Source of the DNA: Nitrobacter sp. 62-23
GTDB taxonomy: Bacteria > Pseudomonadota > Alphaproteobacteria > Rhizobiales > Xanthobacteraceae
NCBI RefSeq assembly: GCF_001897285.1
Contig: NZ_MKSM01000109.1
Location: forward strand, 1 to 42,045
Direction of reading: 5' to 3'
Length of the DNA stretch: 42,045 nt
The notes below the pieces were generated by a model that made no database searches, was not told the DNA's origin, and saw only the letters and a list, made by a program, of their open reading frames with translations. Position 1 is the stretch's first letter, and every line of letters starts with the position of its first letter. A program made the translations under genes and the position numbers. Below, in pieces: positions 1 through 9,036 of the stretch.

Positions 1-633
1 GATCTGAACATCGACGGCGCGCTCGTTGACGGTGCCTCCGCCGTTCAGCTCACCGCGGCGAACCGTCTCGCCGGGCGTGGCGGCGAGCACCCGCAGCATC
101 TCGCGCTCACGATCGGTGAGATGAATGACATCGTCGCCCTGCCGCAGCTCGCCCCGGTCCAGGTGATAGACATACGGCCCGAACGCGATCGATCCGGTCC
201 GCGCCGTCGGCAGCGGCATCGTGCGCTTCAGGATATTCCCGATCCGCAGCACCAGCTCTCGCGGCTCGAACGGCTTGGCGAGATAGTCGTCGGCGCCGAT
301 CTGCAAACCCTCGATGCGGCTCTCGGCCTCGTGTCGGGCCGTCAGCATGATGATCGGCACCGCGGACGAGGCACGGATGAACCGGGCGAGATCGAAGCCG
401 GTTTCGCCGGGCATCATGATGTCGAGGATCAGCAGGTCGAAATGCAGCCCGAGCAGTTTGGAGCGGGCCGCCTTGGCGCTCATGGCCGTGGTGACACGGT
501 AACCCTCCCCCGCCAGAAAGCGCGACAGCAGATCGCGGATACGCCGGTCGTCATCGACCAGCAGCAGATGCGGGGCGTCGTCGGCAGGCCTCACCGGCGC
601 GCGCGCGATCCCTGCCGTTTGCATTCCCGTCAT
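1..633 (-). CDS. petR: OmpR-family DNA-binding response regulator, PetR-like (3' end outside window)
   Basis: Two-component response regulator that would be phosphorylated by a sensor kinase and bind DNA. The reading frame stays open to base 1, giving 211 codons without a stop. The N-terminal receiver domain has an acidic triad (D27-D29), the phosphoacceptor D71 in LLILDIMMPG, and the KPFEPREL segment after the conserved lysine. The C-terminal winged helix begins near LTDRERE and reaches NERAVDVQI, typical of the OmpR/PhoB class. ATG at 633 overlaps the TGA of the upstream MarR gene in ATGA, so the two are translationally coupled. This MarR plus OmpR pairing is the petP-petR arrangement described in Rhodobacter capsulatus. 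The family call is firm; the PetR name is inferred from the pairing. Confidence 0.9.
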   Translation of the reverse strand, partial: MTGMQTAGIARAPVRPADDAPHLLLVDDDRRIRDLLSRFLAGEGYRVTTAMSAKAARSKLLGLHFDLLILDIMMPGETGFDLARFIRASSAVPIIMLTARHEAESRIEGLQIGADDYLAKPFEPRELVLRIGNILKRTMPLPTARTGSIAFGPYVYHLDRGELRQGDDVIHLTDREREMLRVLAATPGETVRRGELNGGGTVNERAVDVQI

Positions 634-1175
634 GCCTTCACCATCTTGCCGTCGGCCCGCAGGATCGCTTCCAGCACCTTGTCGGGATCATCGTGGTCGA
701 TCATCCCGAGCAGGAACTTGCGCACGGCCTCGGCGCCGGACGCGTCGAGACCACGCAGCGCGCGCACGATCCGGTCGGTCTGCAACCCTGCGAGTTTTCC
801 CACTAGCGCCTCGCCTTTCGCAGTGGCGAAAAGAAGGCGTTGGCGCCTGTCGGCGTCGCCGGCTTTCTGCACAATGTAGCCTTCATCGAGGAGTTGCTTG
901 AGAACCCGCCCCAGCGATTGCTTGGTGATGCGCAGCACCTCGAGCAGATCGGCAACATTAAGCCCAGGATAACGGTAGACGAAATGCATCACCCGATGAT
1001 GGGCGCGGCCGAAGCCGAATTCTTCCAGCACATGGTCGGGATCGCCGACAAAGTCGCGATAGGCGAAGAACAGCAATTCGATGATGTCCCAGCGCGTCTC
1101 AACGGGGCGTTCTCCGGCCCGTTGCGGATCGGCGGACGTTATGCCGGAGCGGGTCGGAGAATTTAGGACAGCCAT
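630..1175 (-). CDS. petP: MarR-family transcriptional regulator, PetP-like
   Basis: Winged-helix regulator of 181 residues. The core runs from about residue 25 to 150 and includes the recognition-helix region (ADLLEVLRITKQSLGRVLKQL) in two parts and the wing with the MarR-type DRRQR. I chose ATG at 1175 because the product then begins MAVLNSP and matches the usual family length. An in-frame GTG at 1217 would add 14 residues but has no better ribosome binding site. The gene overlaps the following OmpR-type regulator by four bases, as petP and petR do. It is divergent from ilvE across about 250 bases, so the promoter should lie there. Targets cannot be deduced from the sequence. Confidence 0.85.
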   Translation of the reverse strand: MAVLNSPTRSGITSADPQRAGERPVETRWDIIELLFFAYRDFVGDPDHVLEEFGFGRAHHRVMHFVYRYPGLNVADLLEVLRITKQSLGRVLKQLLDEGYIVQKAGDADRRQRLLFATAKGEALVGKLAGLQTDRIVRALRGLDASGAEAVRKFLLGMIDHDDPDKVLEAILRADGKMVKA

Positions 1176-1422
1176 GTTGACATATCTTGGTCTCAATGTT
1201 ACAAGCCGGACATCCACAGTGAAATATTATATCGTCCCGCGAAATTCCGGATAAAGCCCTGCCAAGCGGCAGACCAATCGGCCCTCACCTCGTCGTGCGA
1301 TTGGTCGAGCTGCCTTTCGGCAACATACTGGACTTCGCGCCGTCCGCCAAAGCGGAAACCGGGACTTCGCGGAGCGGCAAAAGCCTGCAACGCGAAGACC
1401 CTTTTTCAAGCCGGAGAACACC

Positions 1423-2535
1423 ATGAGAGCTTCGTTCGAAAAAACCGATGGCGCGGTGTCGTTGACATTCGATGTCCAGCCAACGGCCAATCCGACGCCC
1501 GCGACCGCGCGCGAGGCAAAGCTCGCAGATCCCGGCTTCGGCCGGGTGTTCACCGATCACATGGCGGTGGTGCGCTACAATCACGTGAACGGTTGGCACG
1601 GCGCGCGGGTCGAAGCGCGCGCCAGCTTCCCGCTCGATCCGGCGACCGCCGTCCTGCACTACGCGCAGGAGATTTTCGAGGGTCTGAAAGCCTACAAGCG
1701 TGACGACGGCGGCGTGAACCTGTTTCGCCCGGACGCCAACGCGAGACGCTTTCGCAATTCGGCCGAGCGCATGGCGATGGCGCCGCTACCCGAGCCCGTG
1801 TTCATCGAAGCCATCGAGCAACTCCTGCACATCGACCGCGACTGGATTCCCGGCGGTGAAGGCAGCCTGTACCTGCGGCCTTTCATGATCGCCAACGAAG
1901 TCTTTCTCGGCGTCAAGCCCTCGGCGGAATACATCTTCGCCGTCATCGCGTCACCCGTCGGCTCCTATTTCAAGGGCGGGCCCGCGCCGGTCTCGATCTG
2001 GGTGTCGGAGAATTACACGCGGGCGGCGGTCGGCGGCACCGGCGCCGTCAAATGCGGCGGCAACTATGCCGCCAGCCTGCGCGCGCAGGCCGAAGCCATC
2101 GATCGCGGCTGCGATCAGGTTGTCTTCCTGGACGCGATCGAACGCCGCTACATCGAGGAACTCGGCGGCATGAATATCTTCTTCGTGTTCGACGACGGCT
2201 CGCTCTCGACGCCGCCGCTCGGCACCATCCTGCCGGGCATCACCCGCGATTCTATCATCACACTCGCGAAGGAGTCCGGCACGCAAGTGCGCGAGGAACC
2301 CTACACCATCGACCAGTGGCGCAGCGACGCCGCCAGCGGCAGGCTGAAAGAAGCCTTCGCCTGCGGCACCGCCGCCGTCGTTTCTCCGATCGGCAAGGTG
2401 TGCTCGGCGCATGGCGATTTCACCATCAATGGCGGCGCCGCCGGTCCCGTCGCGATGGGCTTCCGCAAGAAACTGGTTGATATCCAGTATGGACGCGCGG
2501 CAGACCCGCACGACTGGACCCGCAAGGTGCTGTGA
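1423..2535 (+). CDS. ilvE: Branched-chain amino acid aminotransferase (class IV PLP enzyme)
   Basis: Cytoplasmic PLP enzyme that interconverts leucine, isoleucine and valine with their 2-oxo acids, the last step of their synthesis. At 370 residues it fits the longer IlvE/BCAT group. The probable Schiff-base lysine is K210 in GAVKCGGNYAASL, followed by the family motif IEELGGMN (about 245-252) and a phosphate-binding stretch near GTILPGITRDS. The N-terminal FTDHM and LHYAQEIFEGLKAY segments are also typical. A ribosome binding site (GGAG) lies 6 bases before the ATG. The gene is convergent with the MATE gene, with only 30 bases between the stops. There is no sign of damage. Confidence 0.95.
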   Translation: MRASFEKTDGAVSLTFDVQPTANPTPATAREAKLADPGFGRVFTDHMAVVRYNHVNGWHGARVEARASFPLDPATAVLHYAQEIFEGLKAYKRDDGGVNLFRPDANARRFRNSAERMAMAPLPEPVFIEAIEQLLHIDRDWIPGGEGSLYLRPFMIANEVFLGVKPSAEYIFAVIASPVGSYFKGGPAPVSIWVSENYTRAAVGGTGAVKCGGNYAASLRAQAEAIDRGCDQVVFLDAIERRYIEELGGMNIFFVFDDGSLSTPPLGTILPGITRDSIITLAKESGTQVREEPYTIDQWRSDAASGRLKEAFACGTAAVVSPIGKVCSAHGDFTINGGAAGPVAMGFRKKLVDIQYGRAADPHDWTRKVL

Positions 2536-2565
2536 CCAGGGGCGCTTCATCGGCTTGTTTTGCGC

Positions 2566-3996
2566 TCAAGCCTCGCGATATCGCATCTCCTTTCGAGGCA
2601 CCAGACCGAGCCGCTCGCGCTTGGTCCAACGCGTGATCATCAGGATAGCTACGGCCGCGAGGCCCGACGCCAGGCCGATCCAGATGCCGGTGCCCTGAAA
2701 TCCGAGCCTGAAGGCAAACAGCAAACTCAGCGACATGCCGAAGCCCCAATAGCCAAGACCGGCATAGATCATCGGCACGCGGGTATCCTGCAGGCCGCGC
2801 AGCATGCCGGCGCCGACCACCTGCGCGCCGTCGGCAATCTGAAACACCGCCGCGCAGGTCAGAAACGACACCGCCAGTCCGACCACCTCGGCATTCGCCG
2901 CATCGTTGATGTCGACGAATGCACCGATCAGCCATCGCGGCGCGGCGATCATCAACACGCTGGTCGCGGTCATGAAAGCGATCGCCAGCGCGAAGGACGT
3001 CCATCCGGCGCGGGTGATCCCGTCACGGTCGCCCGCGCCGTAAGCGCGGCCGACGCGCACCGTCGCAGCCTGCGACAGTCCCATCGGCACCATGAAGGAG
3101 ACCGATGCGATCTGGATCGCAATGGCGTGAGCCGCGATCGAGGCCGTGCCGAACTGTCCCATCAGGAATACGGCGGCATTGAACACCGTGATCTCGAAAG
3201 CGAGCGCGGCGCCGATCGGCAGACCGACGCGCCACAGCGTGACAAGACGCGGCCAATCGGCGCGCCACCAGTTGCCGAACAGATGGAAGCGACGAAACTT
3301 GCGGCCAAGGCTTGCCACCAGCACCAGCCCGACGAACAGAAAGGTGTTCGACAATGTCGTCGCGATGCCGGAACCACGCAGCCCTAACGCGGGCAGACCA
3401 AGATGACCGAACACCAGCGCCCAATTCGCGGCGATATTGAACAGGATCGCGGCCGCCGTCACCAGCATGGCCGATAACGGCCGCTCCAGCGCGGCGAAGA
3501 ACGATCGCAACGCGATAAAGCCCAGCGTCGGCAACATGCCCCATTGCAATGCGCGCACGAACACCTGAGCATCCGCCGCAAGCTGCGGTTCCTGATCGAA
3601 CAGAATGAGGATCGCCTCGCTATGCCACAGCAGCAACCAGCTCGGCACCGCAATCAGAACCGACGCCCATAGTCCCTGCCGGAACGTCCGCCGCACGTCG
3701 CGCACCGAATGCAGCTTACGACCGAACGCTTCGGCCATCATCGGCGACGTCGCAGTGACGATGCCGATGCCGAAAATCAGGATCGCGAAGTAGAGATTGA
3801 CGCCAAGCGTTCCCGCCGCCAGCGCGGAAGGACCGACGCGACCGAGCACGATGACATCGGTTGTCGTCAGCGCAATTTGCGCGAGATTGGTGAGGACCAG
3901 CGGCCAGCCAAGCGTCAGCGTCGCCCGGAATTCTCCGAGCCAGGGTTCGCGCAGCAGCGCGCTCTGGCGGGCGTCAAAAAGCATTTGGTCCGTCAT
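2566..3996 (-). CDS. MATE-family multidrug/Na+-antiport efflux protein (NorM type)
   Basis: Inner membrane exporter of about 476 residues with roughly 12 predicted membrane segments in two repeated halves. The N-terminal half opens with LTLGWPLVLTNLAQIALTT and VIVLGRVGPSALAAGTLG, the signature of the MatE domain; the second half repeats this with LWRVGLPIGAALAFE and GTASIAAHAIAIQ. I placed the start at the ATG at 3996 (MTDQM) because the upstream in-frame extension to 4071 crosses a terminator hairpin and is arginine-rich and unlike the family. Substrates of MATE pumps are usually cationic drugs or dyes; this one's are unknown. It appears to be transcribed alone. Confidence 0.9.
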   Translation of the reverse strand: MTDQMLFDARQSALLREPWLGEFRATLTLGWPLVLTNLAQIALTTTDVIVLGRVGPSALAAGTLGVNLYFAILIFGIGIVTATSPMMAEAFGRKLHSVRDVRRTFRQGLWASVLIAVPSWLLLWHSEAILILFDQEPQLAADAQVFVRALQWGMLPTLGFIALRSFFAALERPLSAMLVTAAAILFNIAANWALVFGHLGLPALGLRGSGIATTLSNTFLFVGLVLVASLGRKFRRFHLFGNWWRADWPRLVTLWRVGLPIGAALAFEITVFNAAVFLMGQFGTASIAAHAIAIQIASVSFMVPMGLSQAATVRVGRAYGAGDRDGITRAGWTSFALAIAFMTATSVLMIAAPRWLIGAFVDINDAANAEVVGLAVSFLTCAAVFQIADGAQVVGAGMLRGLQDTRVPMIYAGLGYWGFGMSLSLLFAFRLGFQGTGIWIGLASGLAAVAILMITRWTKRERLGLVPRKEMRYREA

Positions 3997-4035
3997 CAAC
4001 ACGGCAGAACGAACAGAAGAACATTTTCCGGACGA

Positions 4036-4065
4036 CAAAAACCTCCGACGGTATCGCCGGAGGTT
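4036..4065 (-). terminator. Intrinsic terminator of the uvrC-prmB block
   Basis: Eight-base perfect arms AACCTCCG and CGGAGGTT surround a 10-base loop. Read on the minus strand the second arm ends in a run of five T. It lies about 100 bases beyond the prmB stop and just before the MATE start, so it should end leftward transcription from prmB. Confidence 0.8.
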
Positions 4066-4162
4066 CCTCATGCGTCGTTCGCTGGATCGCCCTTAATTAA
4101 GTGAACTCCGGCGATTTTGCCAGAGGCCCGAGCGCAGGGCGATCTGCCGACCCGACCGGCTG

Positions 4163-5194
4163 TCATGCAGACGCGACATCGGCAAGCCTGGCCGCCTCGA
4201 TCCAGAACACCTCCCCTTCGGACTCCTCGGTGTCGAGCCAGAGGAATTCCGCACCAGGGTACGCCTTCTCGATTACCGGCTTGCAGCGACCAACCTCGCA
4301 CAAAAGTCCGCCGCCGGGCGCGAGGTGAGCTTTGGCGCCGTCGATGATCCGCCGCACCAGATCGATGCCGTCGGCGCCGCCGTCGAAGGCCATTCGCGGC
4401 TCCGCAAGGCATTCACGCGGCAGGCCCGCCATGCCTTTCGCATCGACATAAGGCGGGTTCGAGATGATCAGATCATAGTGCTGATCCCTGAGCGCGGCGA
4501 ACAGGTCGCCTTGCAACAGCGTGATGCGGTTTTCCAGACCGTGCTCGCGCACATTGCGCGCGGCGACCGCGAGCGCGTCTTTTGACAGATCGGCCGCATC
4601 GACCCTCGCATTCGGAAATGCGCGCGCGGCCAGAATGGCAAGGCATCCCGAGCCGGTGCAGAGATCAAGTACGCGAGTGATGGTTACGGGGTCGCGCAGA
4701 CGCAGCACATCGTCGTGTCCGAAATGCGAGTCGATAATTTCGCCGATAAACGAGCGCGGCACGATCACGCGCTCGTCGACATAAAACGGCAACCCGCGCA
4801 TGTACATTCGGTTGACGAGGTAGGCGGCGGGCTTGCGCGTTGCGATGCGCTGCCCGACCCAGTCGAGGATGCGTTGGCCTGCCGCCTTCGGCACGCGCCG
4901 CGCGGCGTTCACCTCCACCTCGTCCGGATGCAGGCGCATGGCCTCGCCGACCAGAAAGGCGGCCTCCGCAACCGGATCGGTAGTGCCGTGCGCGAAGGCA
5001 ACGCGCCCCTGCTTCAGCCTTGCGGCGGCTAAACGGACATAGTCGTAAATCGTCGCGAGTTCGGCTGCCTCAGCCTTGGCCTCGTCCGGATTTGTTGTCC
5101 CGGATTTGACGGTCGCGCGCGCCGGCCGGCGTTTTTTGGTTGGACTGTGGATCGCGGCCTTCGAGCGTCCGCCGCGTGCGGCGGTCGTCACCAT
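4163..5194 (-). CDS. prmB: Ribosomal protein uL3 N5-glutamine methyltransferase PrmB
   Basis: SAM-dependent methyltransferase of the HemK/PrmB family that modifies a glutamine of ribosomal protein L3. It has the SAM-binding motif LDLCTGSGCLA (about 176-186) and the catalytic NPPY motif (246-249) followed by VDAKGMAGLP. The early IPRSFIGE-like segment (VPRSFIGEII, about 145-154) and the DD-rich region favour PrmB over PrmC. The first 45 residues are a lysine/arginine-rich extension of unknown use. The start is supported because its A is shared with the moaE stop (TGATG), giving translational coupling. It is the last gene of the leftward block and is followed by a hairpin terminator. Paralogous PrmC is the main alternative, but less likely. 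Confidence 0.9.
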   Translation of the reverse strand: MVTTAARGGRSKAAIHSPTKKRRPARATVKSGTTNPDEAKAEAAELATIYDYVRLAAARLKQGRVAFAHGTTDPVAEAAFLVGEAMRLHPDEVEVNAARRVPKAAGQRILDWVGQRIATRKPAAYLVNRMYMRGLPFYVDERVIVPRSFIGEIIDSHFGHDDVLRLRDPVTITRVLDLCTGSGCLAILAARAFPNARVDAADLSKDALAVAARNVREHGLENRITLLQGDLFAALRDQHYDLIISNPPYVDAKGMAGLPRECLAEPRMAFDGGADGIDLVRRIIDGAKAHLAPGGGLLCEVGRCKPVIEKAYPGAEFLWLDTEESEGEVFWIEAARLADVASA

Positions 5195-5673
5195 CAGGAT
5201 TTGGCCCAGCGCGCCGCAGCCGTGTCGTCGCGATCATGGGCATCGACCCAACTTGATCCGGCGGAGCCCTCTTCGCGTTTCCAGAACGGCGCGCGAGTCT
5301 TGAGATAGTCCATCAGGAACTCGGCCGCATGAAACGCCGCTTCGCGGTGCGACGAGGCCGTCACCACCAGAACGATATTGTCGCCCGGCACAATCCGCCC
5401 GAAGCGGTGAATGACGGTGAGGCCGGTGAGCGGCCAGCGCGAAACCGCCTCCTCGGCATGGCGCGCGATCTCTTCCTCCGCCATGCCCGGATAATGTTCC
5501 AGCACAAGCGCGGCGATCGCATCACCACCCTCGCCGTCAACCTTGTCGCTTCTGCAGATGCCGCTGAAACTCACGACGGCCCCGATATCGGTGCGGCCGC
5601 GCGACAGCGCCGCGATTTCGCGCGCGACGTCGAAGTCCTCTTCCTGCAGGCGAATGGTGACGGGAATGGTCAT
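5194..5673 (-). CDS. moaE: Molybdopterin synthase catalytic (large) subunit MoaE
   Basis: Large subunit of MPT synthase, which together with MoaD inserts the two dithiolene sulfurs into precursor Z during molybdenum cofactor synthesis. The protein of 159 residues shows the MoaE hallmarks GAVVSFSGICRS (about 31-42), LEHYPGMAEEEI, HRFGRIVPGDNIVLVV, the SSHREAAFHA motif and the catalytic-lysine region LKTRAPFWKRE. The moaD gene lies 21 bases upstream and prmB is coupled downstream by a shared A. The stop overlaps the prmB start. Nothing looks unusual apart from the ribosomal methyltransferase being in the same transcript. Confidence 0.95.
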   Translation of the reverse strand: MTIPVTIRLQEEDFDVAREIAALSRGRTDIGAVVSFSGICRSDKVDGEGGDAIAALVLEHYPGMAEEEIARHAEEAVSRWPLTGLTVIHRFGRIVPGDNIVLVVTASSHREAAFHAAEFLMDYLKTRAPFWKREEGSAGSSWVDAHDRDDTAAARWAKS

Positions 5674-5694
5674 GGCGACGCCGCTCGTTACAGA

Positions 5695-5946
5695 TCAGCC
5701 GCCGGTCATCGGCGGAAAGAACGCAATCTCGCGCGCGCCTGCGATCGCCGTGTCCTGCTTGACGTGGATGCGGTCGATCGCGGCGCGGATCACCTTCGGC
5801 TTTTCGAACGCATGGGCATATTCATCGCCCCGCTGCGACAGCCATGCGATCAGATCGGCAACCGTCGCGACCGCCTCCGGCGGATCGAGCGCCTCCTCGG
5901 CCTTGCCGACCCGCTCGCGCACCCAGGCGAAATACAGCACCTTCAT
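5695..5946 (-). CDS. moaD: Molybdopterin synthase sulfur carrier (small) subunit MoaD
   Basis: Ubiquitin-fold sulfur carrier of 83 residues ending in the required GG (FPPMTGG). The C-terminal glycine is adenylated and thiocarboxylated, then donates sulfur within MPT synthase. FAWVRERVG near the N-terminus and the REIAFFPP segment before the tail are typical MoaD. Its ATG overlaps the pgsA stop in ATGA, and moaE follows 21 bases later, so the two synthase subunits are produced from one message. Confidence 0.95.
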   Translation of the reverse strand: MKVLYFAWVRERVGKAEEALDPPEAVATVADLIAWLSQRGDEYAHAFEKPKVIRAAIDRIHVKQDTAIAGAREIAFFPPMTGG

Positions 5947-6560
5947 TTTTCATCCTCCTCGATGAGGTGGTGAATACCAGCCTGGAAATAGTCCCAACCC
6001 GTATAGATGGTGAAGATCGCGGAGACCCACAACAGCAGAAGCCCGATCTGGGTCACGAACGGGAAGATCAGGTCACCGGCCTCGCCAGCCAGCAGGAAGC
6101 CGATCGCAACCAGTTGCACGGTGGTCTTCCACTTCGCGACCCTGGTCACGGGCACGCTGACGCGCAGCGCCGCCAGATATTCGCGAAGGCCGGATACGAG
6201 TATCTCGCGGCACAGGATCACGATCGCCGCCCACAAGGTCCAGCCATGGATGATGCCATCCGCCGCCAGCATCAGCAGGCAGGAGGCGACCAGGAGCTTG
6301 TCGGCGATCGGATCGAGCATTTTGCCCAAGGCGGACTGCTGATCCCAGATCCGCGCATAGTAGCCGTCGAGAAAATCCGTGACGCCTGCCGCGATGAACA
6401 CCCCGAGCGCCACCCAGCGCAGGCGCAACGGCCCGTCCATGATCGATTGCGCATAGACGCAGCCCACCACCACCGGAATAGCGGCGATCCGGGCACAGGT
6501 GAGAATGTTCGGAAGCGACAGCATATGCCTCGCGGTCGCCTGGCTGGTGGCGGTGCTCAT
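5943..6560 (-). CDS. pgsA: CDP-diacylglycerol-glycerol-3-phosphate 3-phosphatidyltransferase
   Basis: Integral membrane enzyme that makes phosphatidylglycerol phosphate, the committed step to phosphatidylglycerol and cardiolipin. It carries the CDP-alcohol phosphotransferase signature: DGYYAR, then eight residues, G, three residues, D, three residues, D (ending LGKMLDPIADK). The N-terminus LSLPNILTCARI is the standard family opening. I chose ATG at 6560 (MSTATS) over the longer frame to 6635 because GGTAAG precedes it closely; a shorter start at 6524 (MLSLPN) is also possible. It lies 133 bases after uvrC and overlaps moaD by four bases. Confidence 0.93.
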   Translation of the reverse strand: MSTATSQATARHMLSLPNILTCARIAAIPVVVGCVYAQSIMDGPLRLRWVALGVFIAAGVTDFLDGYYARIWDQQSALGKMLDPIADKLLVASCLLMLAADGIIHGWTLWAAIVILCREILVSGLREYLAALRVSVPVTRVAKWKTTVQLVAIGFLLAGEAGDLIFPFVTQIGLLLLWVSAIFTIYTGWDYFQAGIHHLIEEDEK

Positions 6561-6693
6561 TTGTCTTACCAATACCGTCGTGGCGCGAACGTCAACCGGC
6601 CACCCACGCATTTTGCCGCCTTGGTCGCTGCTCAAGCCTTATCCGTTGGTCTTAATACGAAAAAGCCGCCGGATCGCATAACAAAATCCACCC

Positions 6694-8781
6694 TCATGCG
6701 GGCCGGGCATGGAAAAAGTCGAAGATCCTGCGGGCGCTTTCGGCGCTGATCCCCGGAACCTTGCCGAGGTCCGCCACCGAGGCGCGCTCGATCTCCTTCA
6801 GCGTTCCGAAATGATGCAGCAGCGCCCGCTTGCGCGCCGGGCCGATGCCGGGAACCTCCTGTAATCCGGCTTCCCGGATATCCTTTTTGCGCAGCTTGCG
6901 ATGCGATCCTATGACAAACCGGTGCGCCTCGTCGCGCAATCGCTGGATAAAATACAAAACAGGATCGCGGGGCTCGAGCTTGATGGCCGGACGATCGGGA
7001 AGGAACAAGGTTTCGCGACCGGCATCGCGGTCCGGGCCCTTGGCGACCGCCATCAGCGATATCTCACGCAGCCCCAGCGCATCGAAAATCCCGCGCGCGG
7101 CATTGAGTTGGCCGAGGCCGCCATCGATGATCACAAGATCCGGCCGTTGCGGCTCCGTTTCCTTCTCCGGGTCCTCGGCGGCTTGCTGCATCAGCAGTCT
7201 CTTGAAACGGCGCTCCAAGACCTCGCGCATCATCGCGTAGTCGTCGCCGGGCGTCAGACTCTCGGAACGGATGTTGAACTTGCGATACTGGTTTTTCAAA
7301 AAGCCTTCCGGACCGGCGACGATCATCGCCCCGACCGCGTTGGTTCCCTGGATGTGGCTGTTGTCATAGACCTCGATGCGCCGCGGGCTATGCGGCAAAC
7401 CCAGGGCAGCCGCCAAACCCTGCAACAGCCGCGACTGCGTCGCGGTATCGGCCAGCTTGCGGCCGAGCGCCTCGCGCGCATTGGTCAGCGCATGGGCGAC
7501 CAGCTCCTTTTTCTCGCCGCGCCGCGGCACAAAGACCGCGACCTTGTGACCGGCCTTGATCGACAGGGCATCGGCCAGCAACTCGCTCTCCTCGATCTGG
7601 TGCGACAGCAGGATCAGTTTCGGCGGCGGCTTGTCGTCGTAGAACTGCGCGAGGAACGCGCCCAGCACCTCCTCCGGCGTGAAGGATTTTTCCGCGCGCG
7701 GAAAGTAAGCGCGGTTGCCCCAGTTCTGCCCGGTGCGGAAGAAAAACACCTCGACGCAGGAATAGCCGCCCTCCTGGTGGATCGCGAACACGTCGGCCTC
7801 TTCCACCGTGCGCGGGTTGATGCCCTGCTGCGACTGGATCGCCGACAGTGCCGCGAGCCGGTCGCGGTAAAGCGCCGCGCGCTCAAAAGCGAGGTCGCGT
7901 GATGCCTGCTCCATCGCGCGGGCCAGGTCCTCCTTCACGGCGCGGCTGCGGCCGGACAGAAAGTCGGTCGCCTCGCGCACCAGCACCGTATAGCCGGGGA
8001 AATCGATCTCGCCGGTGCAAGGACCCGAGCAGCGCTTGATCTGATACAAAAGACACGGCCGCGTCCGGCTTTCGAAGAACGAGTCGGTGCAGGAGCGCAC
8101 CAGGAACGCGCGCTGCAGCGCCGTGATGGTGCGGCCGACCGCGCCGGCGGATGCGAACGGACCGAAATAGCGTCCCGGCCGCGACTGCGCGCCGCGATGC
8201 TTGAGGATCTGCGGCGCCCAGTGGTCGCCGGTGATCAGGATGTAAGGAAACGACTTGTCGTCGCGAAGCTGCACGTTGAAGCGCGGTCGCAACTGCTTGA
8301 TCAGGTTCGCTTCGAGCAGCAGCGCCTCGGTCTCGGTTCCGGTCGACACGATCTCGACGGTGCACGTCGCCGCGATCATGCGCGCGATACGCATCACCTG
8401 ACCGGTCGGCCGCGCATAGGACGACAGGCGCTTGCGCACGTTCTTGGCCTTGCCGACGTAGAGCACGTCGTTCGCCGCGTTCATCATGCGGTAGACGCCG
8501 GGCGAGGTCGGGGCGTGGCGAACCGCGCGCGCGATGGCCGCGCGGCCGACCGCGAGCGGTCCCTCCTCGATCCCATCGGTGGACTCGTCCTGGACATCGG
8601 GCAGCCGCGCCTCGTCGTCCTCGTCGGGCTCGACAGCCCCGGCGGTCTCGACGGTTGCGGGATCGACATCCTGCCCCGCCTCCACCGTTTCCGCTTGCCG
8701 CGGCATGTTCGCGCCGGAACCCGGCGGCCGTCCGGATCCGGCCGGTTTTGCGGGGTCGGAGGAATCGCTCGTCATATCCAT
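6694..8781 (-). CDS. uvrC: UvrABC excinuclease subunit C
   Basis: Endonuclease subunit of nucleotide excision repair that makes both incisions around a lesion located by UvrA/UvrB. Order of domains in the 695 residues: an acidic N-terminal extension of about 85 residues, a GIY-YIG domain (SPGVYRM ... [15 protein letters not shown], about 93-120), a cysteine-bearing linker, the UVR segment that contacts UvrB (near [17 protein letters not shown]), the RNase H-like C-terminal nuclease ([10 protein letters not shown]) and a final helix-hairpin-helix pair ([26 protein letters not shown]). The length fits alphaproteobacterial UvrC with an extended N-terminus. It heads the uvrC-pgsA-moaD-moaE-prmB block. 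The start could also be the ATG two codons later. Confidence 0.96.
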   Translation of the reverse strand: MDMTSDSSDPAKPAGSGRPPGSGANMPRQAETVEAGQDVDPATVETAGAVEPDEDDEARLPDVQDESTDGIEEGPLAVGRAAIARAVRHAPTSPGVYRMMNAANDVLYVGKAKNVRKRLSSYARPTGQVMRIARMIAATCTVEIVSTGTETEALLLEANLIKQLRPRFNVQLRDDKSFPYILITGDHWAPQILKHRGAQSRPGRYFGPFASAGAVGRTITALQRAFLVRSCTDSFFESRTRPCLLYQIKRCSGPCTGEIDFPGYTVLVREATDFLSGRSRAVKEDLARAMEQASRDLAFERAALYRDRLAALSAIQSQQGINPRTVEEADVFAIHQEGGYSCVEVFFFRTGQNWGNRAYFPRAEKSFTPEEVLGAFLAQFYDDKPPPKLILLSHQIEESELLADALSIKAGHKVAVFVPRRGEKKELVAHALTNAREALGRKLADTATQSRLLQGLAAALGLPHSPRRIEVYDNSHIQGTNAVGAMIVAGPEGFLKNQYRKFNIRSESLTPGDDYAMMREVLERRFKRLLMQQAAEDPEKETEPQRPDLVIIDGGLGQLNAARGIFDALGLREISLMAVAKGPDRDAGRETLFLPDRPAIKLEPRDPVLYFIQRLRDEAHRFVIGSHRKLRKKDIREAGLQEVPGIGPARKRALLHHFGTLKEIERASVADLGKVPGISAESARRIFDFFHARPA

Positions 8782-8914
8782 CAGTTAAGCGATGAAGCCG
8801 GAGGACGCCAGCGGCGGCGAGACGGGCGGGCGGTACGAGGCCGCCTTCACCAATAACCCGCGCCGCCATGCCGGTAACACTTTTTTAAGAACAAAAGACC
8901 GATGGGGCACCGCC

Positions 8915-8929
8915 TTAAGAACCGCTTAA
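8915..8929. promoter_or_regulatory. Short dyad in the uvrC/outer-membrane-protein divergent region
   Basis: TTAAG and CTTAA flank a 5-base spacer, and the segment TTAAGAAC occurs twice about 30 bases apart (near 8885 and 8915). The 255-base region separates uvrC (leftward) from the barrel protein gene (rightward) and is locally AT-rich, so promoters for both should lie here. A specific regulator cannot be named. Confidence 0.3.
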
Positions 8930-9036
8930 CTTAAAACTTTCGATAAATCCTAAGCACGGAATTTCAGAATTCGTAACCGTACGGATCGACTCGCAATGTC
9001 ACGACGGGAACGACGGCAAGGGGTTGGAGTATCGAA

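Noticed and set aside
2560..3387. Long plus-strand frame opposite the MATE gene
   Set aside because: It is the antisense shadow of a membrane protein gene, rich in arginine, glutamine and histidine, with no domain.
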